Assembly: GCA_034620365.1 (NCBI GenBank) | Contig: JAQGEQ010000201.1 | Location: 372,001-436,000 of the forward strand | Direction: 5' to 3' | Source of the DNA: Pegea sp. RAD2-039 | Taxonomy: Eukaryota > Chordata > Thaliacea > Salpida > Salpidae | Length of the DNA stretch: 64,000 nt | Shown here: piece by piece, positions 37,058 through 48,516 of the stretch | How positions within the stretch are numbered: the stretch's first letter is position 1 | Layout of the letters: every line of letters begins with the position of its first letter | The notes under the pieces: model-generated | Told to the model about the DNA's origin: nothing | The model's database searches: none | Seen by the model: only the letters and a program-made list of their open reading frames with translations | Translations under genes and position numbers: made by a program

Positions 37058-39110
37058 ATCTTGAGAATTGTCAAAATTTTATTCAAAAAACGAAGTGGCA
37101 AATAATCACTGGTCCCACATCTTCTTTTTTCACATTCTCTCCGCACACAATTGTCAATACCATCCTTTCAGCCCAAGATATCAATTTACAGAAGCTTATC
37201 ATCAAATTTCACAATCGTCAAAAAGACAATTCTTCTATTACATTAGGTATGTTCTTCAACGCATGGTCGATTATTAACAAAATTTTCAATTGAAAGCTCT
37301 TTTGCATTCTCAAGATTTCACATTTGTTTTTATTGCCGAAACTTGGTTGAAACCGTTTTATCCTGATTCTTTTCTGGTTGACGGCAATCTTTTTTGTGTT
37401 TCGCGTTGTGACAGACTGTATGATAGAGGCGGCGGTGTTTGCGTAATTTACAAAACATCGCTTGCACCTATGATCTCTAGAATTCAGATCGATCCCATTA
37501 ATTATGCAAGATTTGAGATTATCGCTTTTGATTTTCATTACTCAAAGTCCAAATTTTCTCGTTTTATATGTACCTATCTACCACCCTCTAAAACTAATGA
37601 TGAGGTTACTGTTAAGACCTTATTGAAGGTTCTGAAGAGTGTTGTGTGTCCTGAGTTATATATTTTGGGGGATTTTAATTTTAGTAAAATTGATTGGAAT
37701 AACCCGAATTTAGCATTTTTTGGAAAATCGTTTAACTTGAATAGCGATAAAGCTAATTCAGCTTTTTTAAGTCATGCTTTTTTAAGCTTCCTCGATGCCA
37801 ATAATCTATCTCAGATGGTTACTTTTCCGACCCAAGTTAGTGGTAATACTTTGGATCTTCCTTTAACATCGTTAAAGAGTCAATCAAAAAATTCATACCT
37901 TTTTATAGAGCCAACAAAAAAAACACATTTGCCCAAAAATTTTAGGAATTTACAACATTTAAAAACCTCCTATACAAACAAACTAAAACAGACCCTTCCA
38001 TCAAATCTCTGTACAAAGATCTTTGTATAGTTTACAAGAAATCTATTTCTAACTTCTATTTAGGAAGAGAAAGTGCAGTTTTATCTTCACCTAGCAATAA
38101 AACGTTTTTTGGTTTAACAAATCGCAAGCTTAAGACGAGATCTCAAATACCTCCCTTATTTGTTAACAGCGACCAGCTTATGATAGAGCCAGAGAATAAA
38201 GCTGAATTGCTAGGCAATCAACTTGATAGCGTTTTTATAACTGATGATGGTAATACTCCTTCTCTTTCCTACTCCGACATTCTTACAAATGTCTCTGAGA
38301 TGGTAGATCTTGACATAACGGTCAATATGGTATCTAAGGCTATTTCTTCTTTAAAATCATTAGTTTCCAACACCCCAGATCAGATCCCAGCTTTGTTTTT
38401 AAGAAAAACTACTTCCTCTTTATGGCTACTCTTTAACATCACTCTTAGACAAGGAAGAGTTGCACAAATTTGGAAGAAAGCCCTTATTACTCCAATTCAT
38501 AAAAAGGGTCCCAGAAACACCGCAAATAACTAAAGAACAGTTTTGCTGACTTCAGTTATCTGCAGAGCTCAAGAACATATCATTCACAATCATATGACCA
38601 GTCATTTAATGGAGCACCATCTAATATCTGATGCCCAGCATGACTTTGTGAAACGGAGATCTTCCCTGACTCAACATCTCACTTTTCTTAATGAGCTTAC
38701 AGCCCCTTGTGACATCATATACATCTCGATTTTTCTAAAACGTTCGATTCTGTCCCACACACTAAGCTCGTTACTGTATTAAAAAACTTAGAAATCAACA
38801 GCTTTGTCTTACAGTGGATTGAAGATTACCTATCAGGTAGAACCGAACAAACTCGTGTAGAAAGATCTTTATCTACTTCTAGTCAAATCACTAGTGGTGT
38901 TCCTCAGGGCTCTGTTCTGGGTCCCCTTTTCTTTTTAATTTTCATCGAAGACCTCATCAGAAAATTAGTAGCAGTAGATGATGTCAGAGTGCTTGTGTAT
39001 GCAGATGATATCAAGCTATCATCTTATAATCCTTCAAACTGCACTAAACACTGTGGAAAACTGGTCTATGAACTGGCAGCTCAGAATCCAGACCACAAAA
39101 TCTGAACTTA
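37054..39110 (+). pseudogene. Broken LINE ORF2 (endonuclease + reverse transcriptase)
   Basis: Starts at the ATG overlapping the ORF1 stop. A frameshift between about 37270 and 37290 splits the endonuclease domain. The next frame (37290-38030) keeps FIAETWLK, GGGVCVIYK and LGDFNFSKIDW, but a deletion removes the usual C-terminal S-D-H catalytic motif. RT fingers read in 38180-38533 (WKKALITPIHKKGPRN). A stop at about 38531 interrupts N-Y-R-P. The next frame has LTSVICRAQEHI. After another shift near 38725 the palm reads TSGVPQGSVLGPLFF and the catalytic YADD (near 39000). The region corresponding to 25815-26270 is deleted at about 39300. Confidence 0.88.
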
Positions 39111-39591
39111 TAACTTTCTGCAAAAACCAGCTGCAAATTCCTTGAACCAATACTCCATCAATAGATTTATTATTCAACAAGTATCTTCTGTCCTAGACCT
39201 TGGCATTACTCCATCATCTGACTTTAAATGGCGCAATTATGTTTCTAAAATCTTTGGAAAATCAATCAACCTTGTCTTCCTTATTATAAAGACCTTTTAG
39301 TTCACAGAATCACTCGTGTTGTTCAAGCAGAAGTTGAACGTTATAATATTGTTAATATTGTCATTTCTAAGCTGTGATTTCACTTTTTTATATTATTAAT
39401 ATTCTATGTAATTGTTCACTGTCATATGCTTTTGGGACTACTGAAATGCCATGTGTTACATCTTTTGCTTTCTATATTTTTGACTTAATTTTATATTTTA
39501 GATATTATTTGTGAGAATGTGTGTTAGCGACAGGTGATCTCTTCAGGCACCTTCCTTCGCATTTATTGTAATAAATAAATATCCTCTACTT

Positions 39592-40003
39592 AAATTCTTA
39601 TTGTACTTAAGTTTTGTATCACTCCTATTTTAGTTGAATTACAAATTTAGTTATATCTTATTAGTTAACTATTATCAACCAAATCAAAAAGTAATGATCT
39701 GCTTGATACAAGTCACGTTATCAGCAAAGCCATTTTTTCACATGTTTTATTGTAAAAGTATAATTTATTGTTATTTATCAACTACAATATACGTAAAAAG
39801 ACACAATCACGTTTAGAATCAGCTCACATCATATTTTCAATTTTTTAAATGTCTTGATTATCTTGATATAAACAATTGTCAATTTATTTTTGAATTATTT
39901 TTACTTTGTTCAAACACAATAAATTCCAGAGTTACATATTTTTGTTTCATTTGTCGAAAGAAACTTAATAGTCTCTTCTCTCTGATTATATTCTCATAAT
40001 ATT
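39592..40003. other. Spacer downstream of the HPS4-like gene
   Basis: About 410 bp between the LINE tail and the stop codon of the minus-strand gene. It would include that gene's 3' UTR. The frame at 39634-39816 is unsupported. Confidence 0.4.
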
Positions 40004-40945
40004 TCATAATGTTTTCAATTCGTTGCAAAAACTTTTGAAAGATTTTTCAATTTCTGTAAACTCATTTATTGCAATGCTTTCCCCTTTTTCCACAAGCATA
40101 AAAAAATGTTTTGACTGAAATTTTAGACTTAAAAGAGAAAGCTGAATCAAAGAATCACTCATTAAATCTTGTTTCTGTATCTTGGATGGAGATTGATAAA
40201 TCTTTTCTACTTTTCGAAGCTTCCGTTTTGAAAGATTTAGCTTAAAGTTTTTCATTTGGTCGAATTCATTAGAAGTTAGATATATTTGATGAAGTTTTGA
40301 TGATGATTCTTCTATAAGTAAATGAGATGTAATTATTTTTGCTGTTAACCATTCATTAAAAGAAGTTGTTAAAACAAAGTTTTTATAAATTATTATAACT
40401 CCAAAGTTATCTTTTAATCTCGTGCACCTTTCTTTAAATAGCAATGCCGGGTAGTTTTGCTCAAAGTCAAAGTCTCCCCACTCTAGTTTTAAAGCAAATG
40501 AAAAAGCTGATGCAATATCTATTTTATGATTTAGCCAGTTTTTAACCATTGATTCAACGGACTCAAAAGAAAATATTATAGACTGAATGATAAAATCCAA
40601 ATACAAACAAATCTGAGTAGATTTCAAAATACCTTTGTGGCAGCCTAATCCAAATGAGATTTTCTCAAACTTTTTGAGTGTAAAAATCTTTCCCTCGAAA
40701 TGGAAACTTTGTACTTGGAAACTAGTCATGCTTTGCACTGAAGTTGACAGAGATACAATAGAATTAGATAACCAACAAGAAAAGTTGTCTTGTGCACTCT
40801 CAGGATAGAAGTAGATCACAGCTTTGATCGGATCATCACTTTCACATTTTAGTTTCGATGTATCGTGAATAAACAATACAAATTTGTTTTGTTCGTCGTA
40901 AATATCAACATTTTTCTGACTGATCAGACCACAGCTTAAAGACAT
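40004..40945 (-). CDS. HPS4/CCZ1-like triple-longin protein
   Basis: Intronless frame of 313 aa from the first ATG (40945); ten further in-frame codons without an ATG lie upstream. The N-terminal segment FVLFIHDTSKLK...KAVIYFYPES fits the first longin domain of HPS4 (FLYDGSKVK...ICYFYPS). The middle GVIIIYKNFVLTTSFNEWLTAKII fits the second (GCILYKGLIVSTQ...LTAKVL). The end SKHFFMLVEKGESIAINE resembles the third longin of CCZ1/HPS4. HPS4 pairs with HPS1 as BLOC-3, a Rab32/38 exchange factor for lysosome-related organelles; CCZ1 pairs with MON1 for Rab7. Human HPS4 is about 708 aa, so the long linker is missing here. Similarity is moderate, and HPS4 is preferred over CCZ1. Absence of introns is unusual for this locus. 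Confidence 0.55.
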   Translation of the reverse strand: MSLSCGLISQKNVDIYDEQNKFVLFIHDTSKLKCESDDPIKAVIYFYPESAQDNFSCWLSNSIVSLSTSVQSMTSFQVQSFHFEGKIFTLKKFEKISFGLGCHKGILKSTQICLYLDFIIQSIIFSFESVESMVKNWLNHKIDIASAFSFALKLEWGDFDFEQNYPALLFKERCTRLKDNFGVIIIYKNFVLTTSFNEWLTAKIITSHLLIEESSSKLHQIYLTSNEFDQMKNFKLNLSKRKLRKVEKIYQSPSKIQKQDLMSDSLIQLSLLSLKFQSKHFFMLVEKGESIAINEFTEIEKSFKSFCNELKTL

Positions 40946-42208
40946 GTGTTTCAATACTTTAAAAGTCAAACGCAAAATTTTCTGAAGATGGTTTTTACTA
41001 GAACTTAGTTCGCTGTTTCAGCTTATAATAAACTTCTAATAATTGATTCTAACAATTTAATTTTTAATTTGTAAAAAAGTGCAATGCAGTTTTGAATTTA
41101 TTGAAGTAAAAAATGGTAAAAACTTATCAAAAATCCTTACACCAGCTTACTAGCTATTCACTTAAATTAACAAAGTTTAAAAAAAAACAGTTCTTACAAG
41201 AGTTGTAAATATCTTTTTGATTTTGTTACCACAAAAACAAAAGCATCAACTTGAATAAACGCACAACACACACGAGCTTGCTTTGTTAAAGTTAAGCATT
41301 AAAACGATAATCGCTTACATGTGTTTACACAGCAACTGACCTTTTAAACAGACTGTTTACTTTTTGATGTTTCTACGATTAACATAAATGATTTTCAAAT
41401 GTTCAATATAAACAAAATTTAAAGTTTGATAACTTTGTGTTTTATTTTGCTAAAAAAGTTAGATAAAGTAAAAATAGTTTTTTGGTACCAAGCTCAGCTA
41501 AGCATTATGATTAGTTAGAATTTCTTTGGTGTTAATAAAATATTTGTGCTAAATACTTCCAAAGTTAAACTTGAATCGAAAGAAAAACAATTTCTTAACA
41601 ATATGATTTTTGAGGGTTATTTTTGTAAACAAACTAAAAGACTTTAGCAAATATTTCATAGATAAGTTTTAATAATTATTCTCCTAGTAGAATATAATTG
41701 ACTTGATTATCGTCAAGAACTGGAATTTCTACAAAATCATTTTTGTTTGAGCGTTTAGGTTTCAATTATGAAGTTTTTATTACTGAACTTATACGAAAAA
41801 AAAATGTTTAATGAAATAAACCACAAATATTTGTTGAAACTAATTTTTTTATAGAAGTTTTCGTTTAAAACAAGAAAACTTCCGATCAAAGAGTGTAAAA
41901 GATTAATTACTTTTTGTATGTAGCATTATTTGATTTTAAGCTAATGTAGCGCAACAAAAACTTTGATACTTTAAACATTTAACAGCGTTTCTAAAAAAGC
42001 TTTTCTGTGTTAGTTGCTTTGAAAAAAAAAGCCTTAATCTTTAATGATATGAAAGTATTTTAAAATCTTCGTTATTTTGTTGATGAAAAACTTTGTCATT
42101 TTGTTATGATCCTGTTCTCGTTGTAACGCAGCGATTGTTTCCTTTTTTAAAAAGCACAACTAATTAAAATGAAAATAAATAAAAAGATATAAACAAAAAA
42201 CCAACAAA
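40946..42208. other. Intergenic, nothing recognised
   Basis: About 1.26 kb of AT-rich DNA upstream of the HPS4-like gene (minus strand). No gene, RNA or repeat was recognised. Confidence 0.45.
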
Positions 42209-42288
42209 TATGTTATTTGTGTGAAAATATGTTAGCGAGAGGTACTCTCTTCAGGTACCCTCCTTCGCATTTATTGTAATAAAAAATA
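42209..42288 (+). mobile_element. LINE/SINE 3' tail fragment
   Basis: About 80 bp with gttagcgagaggtactctct, then ccctccttcgcatttattg and an aataaaaaa end. It is the 3' terminus of the LINE/SINE pair without any body sequence. Confidence 0.7.
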
Positions 42289-44266
42289 TTGAATTATTGC
42301 AAAAGAATATTTTTTAAGTTATGAAATCAACAGCAAACAAGTTCGGAAAACAAGTTCAATATAACTTTGTACATTTTTTAGAATTTTTTTTACTATTGTC
42401 TTTTATTGAGCTTTTTTCAAAAGTAAATAGCGCCTTTTTAGTATATTCAAGGATGAAAAGATGCAAATAAAAACTTTCCTTTTGCGGCCATTTGAATATA
42501 AAAATCTTAAAACTTATTGAGAAAGCTGTTTAAAAAGTTTGCTTTTAAAAGAAACTCATATTAATGATGAAAATTTAATTTTATGAATATGATAAAAAAG
42601 CTTAATTAAGAATTTATGAGATAAAGTTTCTCGCGACACAGAAAAATACAAACAGACTACTTCAAATTCATTCAGAAAAGTTTGAAATTTAAGGAAAACA
42701 TGTTGATGGTATTTAGGACTAAAACTCATAAAATACTAAAACTAGACAGAGCTTTTAGAAAAAAGAAATTATAAAGTAACTTTTCAAAATTAGAGTTTAT
42801 TAAAATGAAGTTTATATAAACTTAACTTAACTTCATTTTATATTATTTATTATTAATCTCAAAAATAAGATGAAAATAAATCTGGAATACTTTTGTAAAA
42901 AAAAAATTCAATTGACTGGAATTCTTTAGTGTCATATGGAAATAGCTTTCAACAATAAAAATAATCGATTGATAAATTATAACGATGGCTGGTTCGAATT
43001 TTAATTTAATTTTGCTTGCTTTCATTGTTTGTTCAATATAATGCTTTTCATTTACATTCATTCATAAAAAGTAAAACTTCCTTTTGTGTTTACTAATGAC
43101 TTTTCAGTGCTATGTATAATAAATTGACATTTTAATGAAAAGACTATAACAATAACATCAGTATGATTAAACAATTTATGATTAAAAGCAATTCAGAAGA
43201 AAATACTTATTGCTTTGGTTAGCGAGTATCAAACAAGTTGAAAATGAAATTTGTTTTTTTCTATTATCTTTTGTTCATGAAGACTATTGTCAGACAAAAA
43301 ACCGTGATTTCCACAATTCCAGTCACTTTGTAATTAAAATGAAACTTATTTTTCAATGATAAGATTTCAGTTTTTAGATTTTTAATCATATATACAAATA
43401 CAACCATAGGATTTTTTTTTTCATAAATCTATACAACTTTTAATTAGTTGGTAAAAATTAATATAATTACTACTTATATGTGCTCTTATAATGCTAATGA
43501 GGGGTCCTTTTTATCAAATCACATACTACATTTGATGTTTTAATTTGATATAATCTGCCATTGTAAAACAGTTGCAAATAAACTTGCAAAAATTAAAGAC
43601 ATAAAAACTAATGAAAATATTTTAGTATTAGTTTTTGATAACAATTTATTGATGACAAAAATCCAAATTTAGAAATTAAAAGTTTGAAATTTCTACTCAA
43701 AACTACTTTGAGGAGCAATAAATAACAACTTTTAGTTTTTAGCTTATTTGCAAAAATTTAAAAAATCTATTTTTTAATGATATCATCACCGGTTTCGACA
43801 GATTAGAGATAATATGATGATCATGCACCACGGTTACAGGAGTATTTTAATGACATTTTCATCAAACATTTTTTGAAACAAAGAAAAACATTTCATAAAA
43901 AACATTTTAACAAAATTCTTTTAAAACTTAAATGTTTTGTTTGAGTCAAAAGTGTTTCAAGAATGTTAAGTCGTTTCTCCGGTTGAATTTACAGAATTTA
44001 CTAAAGTTTGCAACCACGAAAGTAAGTTTTTCATGAGAAACTGATTTTATATTTACGAAGCAACTGAATCTATAAAGCTTATGTTAATTCTTTTATTTTT
44101 CAAAAGTTTTTCATGGAGCTTAAACTAATTTTGACAAAGAATATTTCAATAAATAACAAAAACGTTTGTCTTCATTATAAGTCTATTAAAAATAGAAATC
44201 CTAATGATTTTTAATAACAATTTTGAATACTAAAACTGCTTTATTTCTTTATTCAAAATAATAATA
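42289..44266. other. Intergenic, contains one strong inverted repeat
   Basis: Almost 2 kb of AT-rich spacer. The only structure noted is the 12-bp inverted repeat at 42801-42840. The frame at 42843-43061 is low-complexity. Confidence 0.45.
42801..42840. repeat. 12-bp perfect inverted repeat
   Basis: TAAAATGAAGTT (42801-42812) and AACTTCATTTTA (42829-42840) are perfect reverse complements separated by 16 nt. Some such pairs are expected by chance in AT-rich DNA; function unknown. Confidence 0.6.
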
Positions 44267-44542
44267 CATTAATGAATGTAATGTAAAGTCGAATCTAACT
44301 TTTGAAGTTTTATGAAAAAGTAACCAGAAGTATTTTTGCTGTGTCATCTTAGAACTTTTTTCTAATTACTACATTTCTAGAATTTAAATTTTATGCCAAG
44401 CCTAATCTGGAATACTTTCTAATCTAATGAAAGTCAACACTTAAAATTAACTTTCTTGTATTCTGCAAATTACAATTCTTATCGCAGTCAAATGAATATT
44501 TATTTACAAAAGGACAGAAGAAACTCTTCAAACATAAAATTT
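44267..44542. repeat. Direct repeat copy A (276 bp)
   Basis: Nearly identical (about 98% by eye, six or so differences) to 46362-46636 in the same orientation. It lies about 110 bp 3' of the stop codon of the first cysteine-rich peptide gene (minus strand) and contains that gene's only nearby AATAAA (44499-44504 on the minus strand). It is therefore probably its 3' UTR. Confidence 0.9.
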
Positions 44543-44649
44543 GAAAATATAAAGATTACTACAATTTAAAAAGTTTCTATAAATCAAGTAGCAATGATAT
44601 CAAGAATTTCAATAAATTGCCAAGAGGTTCATTTAATATTCTTGTTAAC

Positions 44650-45159
44650 CTATCTAACGAATTTGATGAAGTTTTGTCCTTGCTTACATCCCAAAACAAA
44701 GCGACAGTAAATACAGGTCACTGAAAAATCAATTTGAATCTTAGATTCAACACTAAGATCATTTGTGGAAAACTTACTTGGACTAAAAAGTTGGCTGCAT
44801 CTTTTTACAAATCTCAAGGAATAGTTCGATCTTAAACAAGACAGCCGACAAGTTTTTGCCTAAAATTACAAAACTTTGTTAAATAAGAAAAAATATATTA
44901 AAATTTGAAGAAGCAAAAGTTTTGCTTATGTTAAGAAATCAAAATTAAATTTAACTTACCAGTCTTTTTTGAAGATGTCTTTTCTTTGAATTTTTATCTG
45001 AAATTAAATTAAAAGGTATTTATTATTCCTGTTAAACTGCTGAGAATCAAAGAATAAAAATTATTTTAGGTATAAGTACTCACATTTAGACTCAGTCTGT
45101 AGTACCAAGGTTGATGTAATTAAGACAACAAAAAGAAGTGAAATTGTAGAAAGCTTCAT
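44650..45159 (-). CDS. Secreted six-cysteine basic peptide, paralogue 1
   Basis: Four exons on the minus strand: 45159-45084, 44997-44960, 44859-44778, 44720-44650, with all splice sites GT-AG. Total 267 nt, 88 aa. Residues 1-~23 are a signal peptide (MKLSTISLLFVVLITSTLV core). A strongly basic stretch (KNSKKRHLQKR, residues 27-37), with dibasic sites that could be processed, follows. The core has six cysteines at 42, 46, 59, 68, 71 and 77, spaced C-x3-C-x12-C-x8-C-x2-C-x5-C, and the protein ends at 88. A minus-strand TATAAAT lies at 45239-45245, 80 bp before the ATG, and an AATAAA lies about 150 nt after the stop. Exon phases (1, 0, 1) equal those of the paralogue at 47898-48456. I recognise no family; antimicrobial, toxin-like or signalling roles are all possible. 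Confidence 0.75.
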
Positions 45160-45238
45160 TCTGTAGATCACCAGAAATAGGATTGAATGCAGTAGACTTG
45201 AAGTTGACTTGAATATAGAATTGCGATTGGAGCTCCAT

Positions 45239-45245
45239 ATTTATA
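45239..45245 (-). promoter_or_regulatory. TATA box of peptide gene 1
   Basis: TATAAAT on the minus strand, 80 bp upstream of the start codon of the six-cysteine peptide gene. Position and sequence fit a core promoter; the 5' UTR would be about 50 nt. Confidence 0.5.
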
Positions 45246-46361
45246 CAGTCGATATAAAAAGTACGCTGAATAACGTTCCGCTAGTAAACAGACGGGGACT
45301 TCTGAAAATTTTATACGCTTCATTGAAGGTTACAGCAAGATATTACAAAATATGATCTGGCTTGCGAGAAAATTTTCATTTTCAAAATATTTCCCCATTT
45401 TGCGCGATAAGGGAAATTTAGTTACATCATTAATTGTTAAAGAAGTCAATATCTGTCAAATTTTATTCATAAAAGTTTTTGGAAAACTTGGGGTTTCTTC
45501 TACTGTATAAAACTTGTTAAGCTTAAGGAATGAAAGATTTGTGACAATAGTAAAAAACGATCATAATAAGGTATACAAGTATATTTATTGTGAGTATATA
45601 TATAATTAAATATATTTTGATGTGCTTGCTTATAATGAATTAAATACTAAATACTCTTAATTGAAAAAAATGTGTTAATAAACTATTTTCTGGTTTTTAT
45701 AACATACAACTTTAATTGCTAATCAAAAATAAGTAATTTTATAACTTAAGTAGTATTTATTCGGTTTCATACTTCTAAAGTTAAAATAAATATTTTTCGT
45801 ATAAAACGAAACATAATGTACCTATTAAAAAAGTCTAAAGAACTTTACTAGTGAGTTAGTCGGTTATACTGAGCAAGTTATAACAGAACTTCTAAACCTT
45901 TTATGGCAAAAACATTTTTATAGTGAAAATAAAAGATGATAAGTAAAATAATGTAACCATATGATTATTCAATTAATGTCTAAAAAGCTCAAAATCGTTT
46001 TGAAATTTTAAGTTGATTTTTACTACTGACAATTATATTAAAGTTTGAAATTATTGTATAAGATAGAGCTTGCAAAAGTTGCTAAAGATGTTTGTCGATT
46101 GAGATTAGTTATCACTTTTTTGTCTTAAATATTTTACTACAAAGTCATACACACAAGTATGTCTAGCCAATTATACAAGAATTCATCTGAAAATTTGCTA
46201 TAAAATTTGGAATATTTTTATCAGGAGTCTTACTCCAACTTATTTTCATCTCTTAAACCTCGTTTTAGCCCCAAAGCTGATTAATACACATCTACAGATA
46301 CTAACAGAATAATACCAGATACTGTAGTTACATTTACTCTCATAGGGCTAACAAACAATTT
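45246..46361. other. Intergenic, nothing recognised
   Basis: About 1.1 kb of AT-rich DNA upstream of peptide gene 1. I searched both strands by eye for the exon signature of the peptide family and found none. Confidence 0.4.
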
Positions 46362-46636
46362 CATTAATGAATGTAATGTAAAGTCGAATCTAACTTTTTA
46401 ATTTTATGAAAAAGTGACCAGAAGTATTTTTGCTGTGTCATCTTAGAACTTTTTTCTAATTACTACATTTCTAGAATTTAAATTTTATGCCAAGCCTAAT
46501 CTTGAATACTTTCTAATCTAATGAAAGTCAACACTTAAAATTAACTTTCTTGTATTCTGCAAATTACAGTTCTTATCGCAGTCAAATGAATATTTATTTA
46601 CAAAAGGACAGAAGAAACTCTTCAAACATAAAATTT
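46362..46636. repeat. Direct repeat copy B (275 bp)
   Basis: Second copy of the 44267-44542 sequence, same orientation, about 98% identical, including the minus-strand AATAAA. There is no peptide coding sequence next to it, so it may be the 3' UTR of a lost duplicate gene. Confidence 0.9.
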
Positions 46637-47897
46637 ATAAATTAACAAAAAATTTCACTAATAACAAAAAAAGAATCTATTTCATTGTTACGGTATTTGA
46701 ACTTGTCAATTAAGTTGGTAATAAACCTTTGATGAATCAACATAATGGTTTGTTAGGATTGAAAGTGTATTTGCATCAGTAAACTATGTTTTCTAAGACA
46801 ATGATTTATCATCAAAAACTTTAAAATATATTTTTGGTCAATTTTATTGGTTTCAATCTTTTATCAGAATGAAATCATTTTACACATTTAGGAAAATGTA
46901 CTTTATGATTAACATATTTTTGATTTTGGTTAAAACTTTGAATACATATTTTAATTGTATATTTAAATTCAGGTTTTATATTTATTTTTTTAAAGCTAAA
47001 TTGAAATGCTGAATGTTTTTACTATTTTAATTTCTAAAATATTTTCCTGAGAAACAAAACATAATTATATAATAATACAATTTCTAAACCAACAAAAAAA
47101 TTGTTTTTATTGGTTTTGTTTACAGTTCATAATTTTAAACAAGTTTTATCTCAACCTAATCTAAAAATAGTATTCAGCTTTATAATAAAATATAACCATA
47201 AAATATACCAGGAGATTATTTTTCTTTATCAGTGTTAGAGAAAAATAATTATTCATTTGTATAAATGTTAAATTATGTTCTAAATGTTCAATTGGCTACA
47301 AGTAACTTTTTACTGTAGCAAATCAGTGAATCCAAAATTAGAATGCTTTTAAAAATTGTGATTTAGAAAAATACTTTATCAAAACAAAAAGATAAGTAAA
47401 GACTATTTTTTTCGTATTTATTTCATTAAAGATAAAAGAATTTTGTTGCTGGTTAAGATTTAAAATCAAACAACCACAAACAAATTATGCCTTAAAAACT
47501 TATACCAATTTTACAAGTTCACTTTAAAAATACATTGCGCAAGATTTAAGATTTTAAATATTCTTTCAGTCAACTTCACCAAATTCAACCAAGGCGTTTT
47601 GTAAACACTTAAAATGATTTTAGAGTAGAAGGTATAAACTATCATCTAAAAATACCTTGAAATTAACTTCCATTTGTTCTCTAAAAACTACTTTCTGGCT
47701 CAAATACTTGGCGATAAGTTGATCTCTGGCATGGTATGTACAAAAGTATATGCGTAGCAATAATTAAATTAGACTGCTCAAAAGCAAAGCCATTTATCAA
47801 TTTAAAATTGTTTAATTACTGATTTAATGAAACTCTAAAACAACAGCTCAGTCGTTATTCGTAGAAAGTCATATTAAAAGTTTATGAAGATAGGAAA
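46637..47897. other. Intergenic, no third peptide gene found
   Basis: About 1.26 kb, AT-rich. Because repeat copy B lies just below it, I looked here on the minus strand for cysteine-rich exons and saw no Cys-x2-Cys or Cys-x3-Cys exon. Confidence 0.4.
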
Positions 47898-48456
47898 TTA
47901 GGAAACTCTCAGAAAATTGTAAGCAACTTCACAGGGATGGATGTAGTAACAGAATCGGCACACAACTAGAACAAGTAAAATTGTGATTGTAACATTTTTT
48001 TTTAATTATCAAAGTTAAAAACTGAACAATTAAAATACCTGGTGGCTTTTTACAAATGTTAAACCGTCGTTTTTCGGCACAAACTTGACGACATTTGCGA
48101 TTCTAATGAAGACTTATTATGAAATAAACTCATAAAATAAAGTTTTAAATTATCACTTTTTAATTTCTTTTAAGTCATATAATATAATCATAAAAGAAAT
48201 GAAGCTTACCTTCAGCAACCGCTTGAAAATTCTAAATGTGAGATCTAAACAAAACAAAAAACTGTTGAAAAAGTAGAATTGTCAAATATAAGTAGTTTCT
48301 ATTTCATTCTATCTAATTGTGATTCAAATTTAAACCTCACAAAATTGTTATATTTTAGTTTAAATCAAAAGAAGTTTTACTAAAACGCCTAGATCCACTT
48401 TGAAGAATCAATATGAAAAAGATGAGAACAAAAAATCTTCTAGAAAAGATTTTCAT
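47898..48456 (-). CDS. Secreted six-cysteine basic peptide, paralogue 2
   Basis: Four exons on the minus strand: 48456-48381, 48244-48210, 48102-48039, 47965-47898. Total 243 nt, 80 aa. Residues 1-~22 form a signal peptide (MKIFSRRFFVLIFFILILQ). A basic stretch (FKRLLKNRK) and six cysteines at 41, 45, 54, 61, 64 and 70 follow, spaced C-x3-C-x8-C-x6-C-x2-C-x5-C. Exon 1 is 76 nt and the phases are 1, 0, 1, exactly as in paralogue 1. The last exon aligns with it (CRFCYYIHPC....NFLRV against CIYCRFVLGC....NFIKFV). Mean amino-acid identity is otherwise low, so the duplicates are old or fast-evolving. A minus-strand TATATAA lies at 48510-48516, 54 bp before the ATG. Family and function unknown. Confidence 0.72.
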
Positions 48457-48509
48457 TTCTTTCAGTGACTTCAGAAGCTGAAGAACTACAATAAAACAAT
48501 TGTTGTTAT

Positions 48510-48516
48510 TATATAC
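48510..48516 (-). promoter_or_regulatory. TATA box of peptide gene 2
   Basis: TATATAA on the minus strand 54 bp upstream of the start codon. It resembles the arrangement at the paralogue, though such strings are common in this AT-rich DNA. Confidence 0.4.

Larger units (their letters stand above)
36045..39591 (+). mobile_element. CR1/L2-like LINE, longest copy
   Basis: Non-LTR retrotransposon with a PHD-finger ORF1 (36113-37057), then ORF2 beginning in an ATGA overlap with an apurinic-type endonuclease and reverse transcriptase, then a 3' UTR. ORF2 is broken by frameshifts, a stop and deletions, so the copy is inactive. The 3' end (39365-39591) reads attctatgtaattgttcact ... gccatgtgttacatc ... 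gttagcgacaggtgatctct ... ccttccttcgcatttattg and ends in an aataaataaa repeat. The 3' terminus recurs at 6.6, 11.4, 11.7, 12.5, 26.5 and 42.2 kb. The 5' boundary is approximate. Confidence 0.9.

Noticed and set aside
40946-40975. Extension of the HPS4-like protein to a TTG start
   Set aside because: No nuclear animal gene is expected to start at TTG; the ATG at 40943-40945 (minus strand) is used.
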